Origin: Parachlorella kessleri
Lineage: Eukaryota; Chlorophyta; Trebouxiophyceae; Chlorellales; Chlorellaceae
Assembly: GCA_001598975.1 (NCBI GenBank)
Contig: BBXU01001574.1
Coordinates: forward strand, 1-45,080
Direction of reading: 5' to 3'
DNA: 45,080 bases
The translations under genes and the position numbers were made by a program. This document shows positions 36,204 through 45,080 of the stretch, piece by piece. Position 1 is the stretch's first letter, and each line of letters begins with the position of its first letter. Under the pieces are notes generated by a model. That model saw nothing but the letters and a program-made list of their open reading frames with translations. It was not told the origin of the DNA and ran no database searches.

Positions 36204-37389
36204 GGTACAGTGGTACAGGAACCAGTGCCCAGGAGGGAAGTCCTCTGCAATAGTTACTCAAGGATCAGTTGATCAGCCTGATATGATACACTTTAGTACT
36301 TGCTTTCATATAGCTATTCGGCGTTGATACTGGAATGCAATTGTAGGAGAGGAATCGGAGAGGGCGCCTTGTATATTTGGGCGCGGGAGAGCATGCTGCG
36401 TGAGGTGGCCATGGTCTGTGTTTGGAACGAACAGGTGGCATGGCCACTCGGGCAAAGCCGTCAATCTGACCCTTGGCTTGCCGGAATCCCATAGGATAAC
36501 ATTGCTAACCAAAGGCCTGCCTTTTACTATGCTGCCCTCCCGTCACGCTGCGCCGACCTAGTCAAGTCTAATAGCAAACCGCCACCCAGCCATGCTGCCG
36601 TGTGTCCCCCACCATGGGTTGTCTGAAAAGTTCTCCACGACCCAGGTTCCCGACCCAGGTGCCCGACCTAACCAGAAAGGTGTAGCAGTGAATCAGCGGA
36701 GAAAACATAGGCAGCAGGGGTATCTAGCGTCGTTTATTCAAGGCATTATTACACCAGACCCTTAACCCACAGCACTGCCTAGCCATGCCTGCAACAGAGC
36801 TTGGTAGAGACTAATGTAGGGTCCCGATAAACACACAGCTAACGCCCAACTCGTCGACCAACACTGGGGCCTCCATCCCCAGGAAGTCCGCAAACTTCAG
36901 TCACACTCCCTACGGCCTGGCCTTAAAAATAATTTTGCATATATGAAACAGGATGCTGATGCTGATACCAGTGTACATTTCTAGAATGAAAGAAGGAAAG
37001 AACTCATCATGCATTCCTTACACAGCAGCATGCCAAACTGTTATAAAGGACTCAGGAACAATGACCTGGCAAGCACCAACTGGTCATGCACACCCTAGGG
37101 TTGCCGCTTTCGAAACTCCAGTCCATCTTTTACAGCATGCCATTGCCATTGCCGTTACCGGTGCCGTTGCTATTGCCACCTTCGCTGCTGCTACTGCTGC
37201 TGCTGGTGCTGCCGCCACCGCCACTGTTGCTACTATGCCGTTCAATGAAACCCAAGATCAGGGGATTAACGAGATGCGGGGCTTCATCCTGCACAGGTTG
37301 ACCTCAACTTAACATCCTGCCACCAGAGTTTCCCAATGAAATGTGTTACTGATGCCTGTGTGACTACATGCACACACAGCACCGCGGGG
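36204..37389. other. Intergenic: unrecognised-gene upstream region and hydrolase 3' flank
   Basis: About 1.2 kb between two minus-strand genes. It contains a low-complexity stretch of GCC/GCT-type triplets and GCCATT-like units near 37137-37225. This creates long leucine- or alanine-rich ORFs that I regard as spurious. A minus-strand TGTAA near 37129 could serve the hydrolase gene. Confidence 0.45.
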
Positions 37390-39953
37390 TCAATCCCAGC
37401 ACAACCACTGGGAGCAAACCCTGCCACAATCACTGACCGTACAAGCGATGCAGCTCTGCATGTGCCTGGCTACCTGCGGCTGTAGGGAGCTCCTGAACAG
37501 CGGGAGCGGAGCTAACCTGTCCTCCTGCAAAACCGCTCCCTCCGACAAGTGGCAGGCGAGCATGCGTGCGCTCACCTGTGGGCAGTGTCCCACCCGCGGC
37601 AGCGACACAAACTCCTCTACAGAGTGATACTTGGCCAGCTCCCTGCCCCACTCGATCTTCTCCCAGGGGTCCTCCTCGCCCCACACCATGCTCACAGGCA
37701 CCGTCACGGCCTGCAACAGCGCCATGCTTCATTGGTTGATGGGGGTTTTGGGTGACAACCTCCAGGACCAGCGCGGAACTAGACTGGCAGCTGTACTGTT
37801 GAGTTGCACTCCTTGGGAACCCCCGTTGCTCCACGCTTGTTCATGGGTTGCCCAGTATACCTAGGGACTGGCCTCTGGGGTCACCGTGTATGCTTGGCAG
37901 CCACTGGAAGTCAGCCTCCAACACCAACACAAGGCACTGCCCAAGCCAGCCCCTGAGCACCTAGCCTCCCTGCAGACTAACCGCCACGTGGCAACCTGTG
38001 CCTTTCGCACCACAAATGGCAGTGCGCTGGCGTCTGGAATGTCACACACACAACCAAAGCACAACAGGAAGTAGCTGCCCTGGAGCTGCTGTTGACGCCT
38101 GCCCACCTCTAGCAGCTCCTCCGGCAGGGGTCCCCCAACGTAGGAGATGAAGTCCAGAAACACATCAACAGCCCCCGGCAACAGCCCTGGCTTGAGTATG
38201 CAGTCGACGAGCTCGTCTGTGACAGCGGCAGGGTCGTGGTAGCACTGCCGCAGCACATTGCCCACGCTCTGCAGGCACAATTTGGCATCCATCAGGTGGA
38301 AGTTACAAGACAAGGGCCCTTAGTGGTAGCGATGCTCCGCCAGGCTGCCCACGCAGTGTATGGTTAAGGGAGGGATGGAAAGGTGTCCCTGGTTACTCGA
38401 GCCTGGCATAGCTACTGCCCTAGAGACACATGACACGCAACATGCCTCATGGCACAGAAGCTTTTAGCGCTGCGAGGGATGGCCTACCACCGAGCCCCAG
38501 TTGCAGTGGTACGTACTCACGCCCCCCACCATGAGGAACCCGATACATCCACCGGAAGGTACACAGAAGTCTCGCCCGGTCGCCATATAAACCAGCACAT
38601 CAGCATGTAATACTCCACCGCTCCCATGCTGGCCTTCACACCCTCACCTGTGGTGTGGCGAGGGACTGGAAGAACCAGCGCCCCAGCGGCCCGTCACGCA
38701 GCGTCCGCTGGAAGGCTGCTAGTAGCGGCCGCTGCCAAGCCGGCTGCTTCTTGATGTGGAGGTTCCTGCACTTCGTGTCACCCCAAGCGGGGGCTTGCTA
38801 GTTGCTGTGCACAAAACGGGGGTCTGTGTCGCTGCACCCAACAAGCAAACAAAGAGGCACTGTCACATATCTGTACAAGGCGAGTGCAAGGGGAGCCACA
38901 GATTCACAAGCACTTGCCTGAGGCTGATGTTCATGATCTGCACACCCCTGACCAGCTGAGGCGCATCCAGGGCCGTCTGCAGCCCAGCCAGGCCGCCAAC
39001 TGCAGCAAGCAGCGGCGCGTGCATCCGTGAGTTCTGTGACCGTACATTTACCAGCAGTAGAATGGGCTGCTGGCAATGCCCGCATCACCAACCAGGCAGC
39101 TTCCCTTCCGCTTCAGCCAACCGCTGCCGTGGCCAACATGCCCTTGGGCGAAGCAAGGCCCACCCAAGCCCGACCTTGGTGCGAAGCTGAAGCAGCGCTT
39201 GGTTAAAGAGCAACAGCACCTGCCCAAGGACCCACGGGCATTTGGCAAAGAACCCACCCACCTGAGTTGCAGGTGATGAAGGCAGGCTCCCCCACCTTCT
39301 CCACAATGAAGTCCTGGAGCTGGACTGCCCAGTTGGGGAAGTTGTACACGGCGTTGGGCTGCGGGCTGCGGGGCTTGTCAGAATATCTACAGGGTGGCAG
39401 GAAACACAACTGAGACACAAGGAGCCGATGTATGCCTTTTACCAGAGGTGGTGAACACATAGAAGCAAGGGGTCCTAGAAGACAGAGGGACTTAACAATT
39501 CTCCTGCAGCCAAGGTGCATGCTGGGATACTCACCCGTAGCCTAGCAGGTCAACTGCATATGCCCGGCACTGCTGGCCTAGCACCGGCAGGTTCTTGCGC
39601 CAGTGGTCTGCGTTAGCGCCAAAGCCGTGGATGCACAACACGGGAGGCCCCTCAGTGCCACAGCGCTGGTACCGTATTCTGTACCCCTTCCACTGCCAGT
39701 AGCCCTCAAAGACTCCTGGCCGGACCTCCCGCTCAGCCCCAGAAGCAGGGCCTGGCTGCGAGCCGCTCTGATGCTGGACAGACGCTGCCCCTGTTGCTGC
39801 GCTGGGTCTAGGAGAGCTTGTCAGCGAGCTGGGCTGCTGTCTGTGGCGTTTGGCGCATGTGTGGTTGACATGAAACCCAGGTCGGGAGCCAGCTAGCTGC
39901 TGTCGCCGCGCGCAACTGGGAATGACTACTAAGCGCGCACTCAGAGCCTCCAT
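37390..39953 (-). CDS. Alpha/beta-hydrolase, plastid type (At5g19850-like)
   Basis: Seven exons: 39953-39535, 39386-39262, 38999-38918, 38765-38648, 38268-38107, 37710-37576 and 37524-37390, giving 391 residues. The N-terminal 60-70 residues resemble a transit peptide. WQWKGYRIRYQ then opens the hydrolase fold. Oxyanion segment HGFG is at 109-112, nucleophile Ser181 in CNSVGG, acid Asp316 in WGEEDPWE and His344 in VGHCPQ. The blocks ISLRNLHIKKQP and CYHDPAAVTDELVDCILKPG match a plant plastid hydrolase subgroup related to chlorophyll dephytylase and pheophytinase; the substrate is not established. The intron after exon 3 uses a GC donor (AG|GCAAGT). The last intron is 51 nt and in frame, so its retention would also be readable. 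The C-terminus after HCPQ is divergent from the usual DE-P-LVNP pattern, so the final exon is the least certain. Confidence 0.85.
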
Positions 39954-40413
39954 GCTTCTCGCTGTAGCTAGCCGCAGGGCAACGGGTCACTGCAAGGTCA
40001 ACTTGTGGAGCGCGCGCCAGCACACGAAGGCGTTGAAAGCTACCTGATCGTAGCCCGAAGCCTGAGGAGAATGCTTGAGAACTGCACCCCCCCCCCTCTG
40101 TAGTCAGCCACTTCTCACAGGGCGCAATGTCGCTTCCGCACCTCGCATCCGATGCCCGGCTGCGTGCCCCTCGCGAGTCAAAACGTGGCACCTCGCCCCA
40201 CCCCTTCGCTTAACCTCTTGCTTCGAGGCGGGTGTACAAGCTAGGCTAGCCTAGGAGGAAGAACCCTTAGGCTTCGTTTGGCGTTTGCACGGTGCAGTTT
40301 CTTTTAAGGTTTGTCAGCAGCACCACGCGCCCGCACCAATTCTCGCCAAGCTGCTTCTCGATAAGGTTGAGCAGTCCTTTGTGACTTTCTTCAGGCAGTA
40401 CTAGGCTGCACTG
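39954..40413. promoter_or_regulatory. Divergent intergenic region, hydrolase / PP2C
   Basis: About 460 bases between two start codons, including a C homopolymer near 40086. It should contain both promoters. No specific element is recognised. Both encoded proteins have transit-peptide-like starts, so shared control is conceivable. Confidence 0.45.
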
Positions 40414-42361
40414 ATGGCGCAATTTGCATCAGTCAAGCTGGGGAGGTGAGAAACTGTGAACATGTACTCTGTGTATGCCCTTTGCACTTAGCTCCTGAAG
40501 TTCAGAGGAAGTCACCGGAACACCGTCCTTTGCAGGGTGACCTGTACCGCCCGGCCTAGCCAGCAAAAGGTCCTTGCTGCCGCCGCTGTTCCTCTAACCC
40601 CAGTCCAACAGCACGCCAGTCCTATGCCGCCACAAAGCGCAGCTCTGCTCACCCTGCTACGCTGCCCAGGTACTGATGGCGTTTGCAAATAGACTCTCCT
40701 GTTATGCCAACTTCTGCATGGCTGAGTGGCTAAAGCTGACAGCCGTCCCAGCGACATATCAACTTGCTGCTGGAATGTTGTCTAAGCGGCACGGTGCAAG
40801 TGGTTCGAGTGTACTGAAAGTGTACTAGAGAGCATTATCTTGTGTGCAGGTGTCGGGGTGCTGAGTGCGAGGGGCCGAGTGAATGGGTCCCCCAAGCGGC
40901 ACAACCAGGATGCCTTCTGCATAGAGCCGCTGCCAGGGTTGCCGCAGCAGGAGCACCACCAGTGTACACTGATAGGTATCTTTGATGGCCACGGCGCAGA
41001 AGGTCATGCAGCATCCCGCCATGTGGCCACACAGGTAGCCACAGCTGCGCGTCAGTACGCCAGCTCCTTACCGCTAGGCGATTTGTGGAGTCACGCTCAG
41101 CAAGACGACCGCAGCAGCAGTAAACAGCAAGGCCACAGCAACATGAACAGTCCTGTGGCGATGTTGGCACAGTGTAGCATTGAAGACGAGCTGGCACTGG
41201 ATGCAGCACGTGGTTGCCTGGAGGTCAGCTTTAGCCAGGCTGCCCAGTCAGTAGCTGCTGGGGCAGCCGGCTGTGATGTGGTCAAGTCTGGCACCACAGC
41301 GGTGGCATGTGTAGTGCTGCCTGAAAGGTGGGACGGGTGTTGGTGTTCTATACACGGCGTTGTACTACGTCTGAGGGACTGCCAGCCTTTCTGGGCTCCC
41401 GGTCTCCCAATGTGAAATGATGTTTGACTGCAGCTGACCGCGATAGCCTGCATGACGCTAGGCATGCAGCATGGCACACTCCCACCTCAATGTAAGTCCC
41501 CCCTGGCTCACCCGTACAAGGTGCCTTGCCTTGCAGTCTGGTGGTAGCCTGGGCGGGAGACTCTCGGGCAGTAGTGGGCAGCACTGCCGGCGCTGGCGGG
41601 TACACTGTGACTCAGCTCACTGCCGACCACAAGCCTAGCAGGCTTTCTGAGATGACTCGCATCCTTGCAGCGGGCGGCAAGGTTGCCCGCTCAGCATTTG
41701 ACCGCCATGGCAACCCTACTGGTGAGTGTTGGGCTCTCTAGGCGGTGTGCGGCGAAAACCTTCACCACAGGAGAGAGTATCCCGTGTGTACGAAGGAAAT
41801 CCTTGTTCTGCAATGCGTGAACGATGCGCTGCACAGTCATGGAATTGCAGTTTATACTAGTCCCAGCACCGCCTTGTAGGATCTTGCGCTATGGCTGGAA
41901 GGATCTGTGCCCACTCATGGCCAGCAGTTGATCACCGTGCGACTGTTATGCGTGCAGGTCCATTCCGCGTGGTACCCCCCGGCCGTTCCTCCGCCGGCCT
42001 TTCAGTTGCTCGTGCTTTTGGCGACCTCCAGCTGGCACCCTACGGTGTAATCCCTGTCCCCGAGTTTGCCACCTACTCCCGCGGCACCAGCGCCACTGCT
42101 GAGCACGCTTTGAACAAGGGAGCAGCAGCAGCAGCAATGTCAACAGTGGCAGCCCCACAGTGCCCTGCTGAGGTGCTGGTGGTGGCCACTGACGGCCTGT
42201 GGGAGATGGTGTGCAACGAGGAAGCAGTGGAGCTGGCAGTGATGGCTGGCGGGCCGGAGGAGGCTGCCCAGCAGCTGGTGGCTGTGGCCAAGCAGCGTTG
42301 GGCGGAGATGTCGTGCGGCAGGCACCAGGATGACATTACGGTGGCGGTGGCTTACCTGTGA
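40414..42361 (+). CDS. PP2C-type protein serine/threonine phosphatase, putative plastid or mitochondrial targeting
   Basis: Five exons: 40414-40445, 40536-40669, 40850-41327, 41537-41721 and 41958-42361, totalling 1233 nt and 410 residues, all in phase. The first two exons encode a 55-residue leader rich in Ala, Ser, Thr, Gln and Pro with few acids, consistent with an organellar transit peptide. PP2C motifs follow in order: RHNQDAF (metal ligand Asp76), FDGHGAEGH (101 onward), KSGTTAV, WAGDSRAV, LTADHKPS, SAGLSVARAFGD, VVATDGLWE (Asp355) and QDDITVAVAY. All the usual Mn/Mg-binding aspartates are present, so activity is expected. A Ser/Gln-rich insert lies between FDGHG and KSGTT. The intron 40670-40849 contains tRNA-like box A and B sequences. 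Substrate is unknown. Confidence 0.93.
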
Positions 42362-43769
42362 GGGTTCCCAAGTGGTGCCTTGCGTGCGCAGCTGGTGCAC
42401 ACAGGGCTACAACGCTACGAGACTGCGACTGTGGCAGGGTTTGCCCACAGCGATTATGAGGGTCCAGAGGAATGGGTGCGCCGCAAAGGCTCACAGGCTG
42501 AGGTAGTATGGTGTAACTTTCAGTGTGGTTGCCCGTGGAGCAGCGACATTGCACACTCTAAAATGTATGCTCTTGTATCGCCATGCTTGTGAGGGAGTCC
42601 TGAACAATTGCCAGTGGACGAACAAATGGGCTACAACTGCCCAACTGAGTATGCGCTAGCGCGATAATTTCCGTGGCTGATGCCTGCCGAATAGGCAGGT
42701 CTTCAGTAAGCTCAAAGTAACTTCCGCCTAATGAACCCTTCACTAACCACACCTACTTCTTGAGAGTCTCGGCACTGTTTATAAAGGACCACCTGTGTCT
42801 TCTGTGGGTTTTTCTTTCTCAGGTACTGACTTCTGTAACCAATTTTGCTGTCACTCAACCCTGCTGCTGGCTGGCTCCATTTTGCTTGTTTTGGCCTTGT
42901 TGCTTTTACAAAGTTGGCAGGGGCAGTACTTGTGCATTGTGCTTGATAACTGTGAAGTAGTGTGGGGGCCTGAGAAAGCCCTCATATGCGAGCTGGTTTT
43001 GCTATAAGTACTGCTCCCCCCTGCCCACCTTCCCCTCAGATGAGCATCGTCAGCACGGCTGTACATGGCTTGGTTTGTTAGGCAAAATGTTGGGAATATG
43101 TTTGGCTTTCCATGAACATTTTGTCCTGGATATATGTGAGTATGGTGCCATCCATCACAGCTCCTGGTAATTGATCCAGTCTTCACCGGTCAGATCCGCT
43201 GGAGGCGAACACTTTGCACCAATATAGATAGCCGATAGGGCCGAATTCCTGATATTACCGGTCAGCGCTGATAGGATATGATGCTAACATGAGAGTGGGA
43301 GAAAGCCAAGGGAGAGCAGTACCTGGCACAGGTTACATCGATTGGCCTGATACGGTTCTCAATAGAGTACATCTTAACATACTACTACACCATGTGGTTG
43401 TGTCTTCTCTGAAATCACACAAACCATGAGGACTCCGAACAGATAGCAGCGCGTGCCTGAAGAGCTGCAGCAGGAGAACAGTCGGAACATCCTACTGCAG
43501 AATATTGCAGTGCAAATGCGTGCAATACACATGTCATGCAAGGCAAGCCCCGGGGGCCCAATGCTGCACCACCCTACGAAGGCACACACGTGGCCCGATG
43601 GCCCCTTCATAATAACCAGCCTATATTTGGTGAAGCAATGGCTGGGCCCTGCTAGAAACCTTGCTCCTGCACAGACCCTCATACTACTTGGCAGCAGCAG
43701 GTTCTTCACTGGTGATGCCTTTGGCAGCTGGGTGACTTCCGAAACCTTGCTCCTGCACAGACCCTCACA
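42362..43769. other. Convergent intergenic region, PP2C / PGRL1-like gene
   Basis: About 1.4 kb between two 3' ends. It includes a TGTAA signal after PP2C and, at the far end, a degraded duplicate of the PGRL1 terminal exon (43655-43740). I see nothing else that looks coding or structured beyond small hairpins. Confidence 0.5.
42512..42516 (+). terminator. Candidate TGTAA poly(A) signal, PP2C
   Basis: TGTAA occurs 151 bases after the PP2C stop codon, a reasonable distance for a chlorophyte 3' end. It is the first copy downstream. Confidence 0.4.
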
Positions 43770-43827
43770 CTACTTGGCAGCAGCAGCCTTCTTCGCTGGT
43801 GCTGCATTTGGCAGCTGGGTGACTTCC
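43655..43827. repeat. 86/87-bp tandem duplication over the PGRL1-like terminal exon
   Basis: Copy 43655-43740 (86 nt) and copy 43741-43827 (87 nt) are adjacent and differ at a few positions plus one indel. The second contains nearly all of the terminal coding exon and stop of the PGRL1-like gene. The first lies downstream on the transcribed strand and is frame-shifted relative to it. Confidence 0.9.
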
Positions 43828-45080
43828 ACCTGCAGGTGCAGCAAAAGAAGCGAAGGAGCGGGATGGACCCACGAATGACACACGGTTTCCTCGAAGGGAT
43901 GCCGCCTGGCACCACCCCAGCCCTTCTCTAGCTATTTTGCATAAGTGCCAGCCGTCGCAATAGTTCCAGCCATATTTGCCTTGGTTGGCGCCCGCACGCG
44001 GTCAGTCCTAGGGCAGCTGAGTTTGCAGAGGCGGCTCCAGCTGTGACGACTCTTACCTCTCGGTCCAAGGCATCAAATGTGAGCTTGGACTTGCAGCTGC
44101 TGCAATCGACTGTGTTCTTCTCGCGGGAGCCCTGCACCCCCAGAATGTCGCCGAAAAAGGAGGTGTTGTCGGCGCCGCAGTTAGGGCACTTGGCCTGCAG
44201 AACAGACGGCACTTGTCAACAGTCAGACCGCAACAAGTGTGCTGGGGCACAAAGTCTGCCGACTTGTGGGCAGCAGTCTCATACTCTGTTCCCTGTGCGC
44301 TAAGCCACCGAACCAGCCGTGGCAACACACTGTACACTCTCACAGTTGTACATCCTCCATGCCCCAGGCGGCCAAGTTTGTGGAAAGGACAAAGAAGCGT
44401 TGCTGACAGCAATGCGCCCAAGGTGCGCAGCAGCGTTTCTACAACGGCATGAGTCTTGAAGCCACATTCGTCACCATCACTACCTTGAGTATGAGCGCAT
44501 CCTTGAACAGCAGATTGGTCAAAGAGCTGGCCAGTACATAGATCACCTGCGACAATATCACGGAAGAGGTAGGTGGTGTTGCAGATGCTACTGGGGCATA
44601 CAGGGCATACCCCAGTCAAGGTTACGCACTTTGTCCTCAGGGAGGCTAGCCTTGTGTGTGCGCAAAGTGACGTGAAAAGGCAGGGCTACTAATCACCAGC
44701 AGCCTTACTGGGCAATGATGCATGAAGACTTCAACTTGCTAGATAGACTATGAGTCTCACCGGCAGCACAAAGCCCCACAGCACGATGATACCATAAGGC
44801 TCTGGCAGCTCCAGCAACTTGGTGATCTCAAAGCCAGTGAGGTCATCGACACTGAAGAGCGCGCCAAGCACCTGCATGGGCGGTGACCACTGGTAGGCAT
44901 GCTGTCCAGATGCGAGATGAGAGTGCACTACAGGTTTGTATTGTTGCTGGACAGCAATCATGACATCCACATCCTCCGAAGGACATATAGTATAGTTAAT
45001 CATCCACACACGGCGGCTTCCAGAACCAACACCACCGACTCCAACCGCAACAGCACATGCATGACCAGTTCTTACCCCCC
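43770..45080 (-). CDS. PGRL1: PGRL1-like protein, C-terminal part (runs off the window)
   Basis: Visible exons: 44871-44761, 44546-44484, 44194-44057 and 43829-43770, 124 codons including the stop, all phase 0. A donor at 45075-45074 shows another exon just at the window edge; the N-terminus lies outside. PGRL1 is a thylakoid protein that works with PGR5 in cyclic electron flow around photosystem I. Matching features are DDLTGFEITKLLELPEP, two hydrophobic segments (YGIIVLWGFVLP and VIYVLASSLTNLLF), FKDALILKAKCPNCG, NTSFFGDILG and the second cysteine pair CSSC, which form the paired CxxC redox/metal module of the C-terminus. The last exon ends in a lysine/alanine-rich tail (PAKKAAAAK) after EVTQLP, which takes the place of the plant tail. 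The final exon is tandemly duplicated downstream. Confidence 0.88.

Noticed and set aside
36953..37312. 119-residue plus-strand ORF with alanine/valine/threonine runs
   Set aside because: It arises from a triplet-rich low-complexity stretch; no domain, splice context or conserved motif.
42683..42699. Small hairpin CCTGCC-GAATA-GGCAGG after PP2C
   Set aside because: A six-base stem is expected by chance in 45 kb, and there is no evidence of a terminator or RNA gene.

Overview
This window reads as nuclear DNA of a green alga (Chlorophyta). The genes are intron-dense (about 74 introns supported here, mostly GT-AG with CAG acceptors). Several products are plastid-linked (a PGRL1-like protein, a ferredoxin-domain protein, and an alpha/beta-hydrolase and a PP2C with transit-peptide-like N-termini). 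TGTAA, the usual chlorophyte polyadenylation signal, lies downstream of some genes. No bacterial operon, virus, CRISPR array or intact transposon was seen. Exon models were built by hand from reading frame, splice sites and family motifs. Most close into one uninterrupted frame, which is strong internal support.

Layout. 243-2024 (-): F-box/LRR protein. 2765-4939 (-): RAB6/RABH small GTPase. 5343-7354 (+): inverted paralogue of the first gene, with a frame problem in its first exon. 8699-16544 (-): DNA topoisomerase IB in 18 exons. 18317-21808 (-): mitochondrial phosphate carrier. 22198-24771 (+): CCDC96/CFAP184-like ciliary coiled-coil protein. 25199-27618 (+): protein with an N-terminal BTB and a C-terminal MATH domain. 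28252-28885 (-): small [2Fe-2S] ferredoxin-domain protein. 29271-32460 (+): SR45/RNPS1 splicing factor. 33362-36203 (-): unrecognised protein with a glycine-phenylalanine repeat tail. 37390-39953 (-): plastid-type alpha/beta-hydrolase. 40414-42361 (+): PP2C phosphatase. 43770 to beyond 45080 (-): PGRL1-like C-terminal part.

The genes do not form one pathway. They sample membrane traffic, chromatin topology, mitochondrial phosphate import, cilia, ubiquitin-ligase adaptors, splicing, and plastid electron flow and signalling. Divergent pairs share short intergenic promoters of about 390-460 bases (RAB6/F-box 2, phosphate carrier/CCDC96, ferredoxin/SR45, hydrolase/PP2C).

The most notable points are: the F-box/LRR inverted pair flanking RAB6, with one damaged copy; a 63-nt intron made almost entirely of a perfect 18-bp hairpin in the unrecognised gene; three introns with GC donors; an unresolved intron phase in the phosphate carrier; a BTB-then-MATH domain order; and local tandem duplications (111 bp in a TOP1 intron, 86/87 bp over the PGRL1 last exon). 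I found no convincing wholly new multi-gene system.
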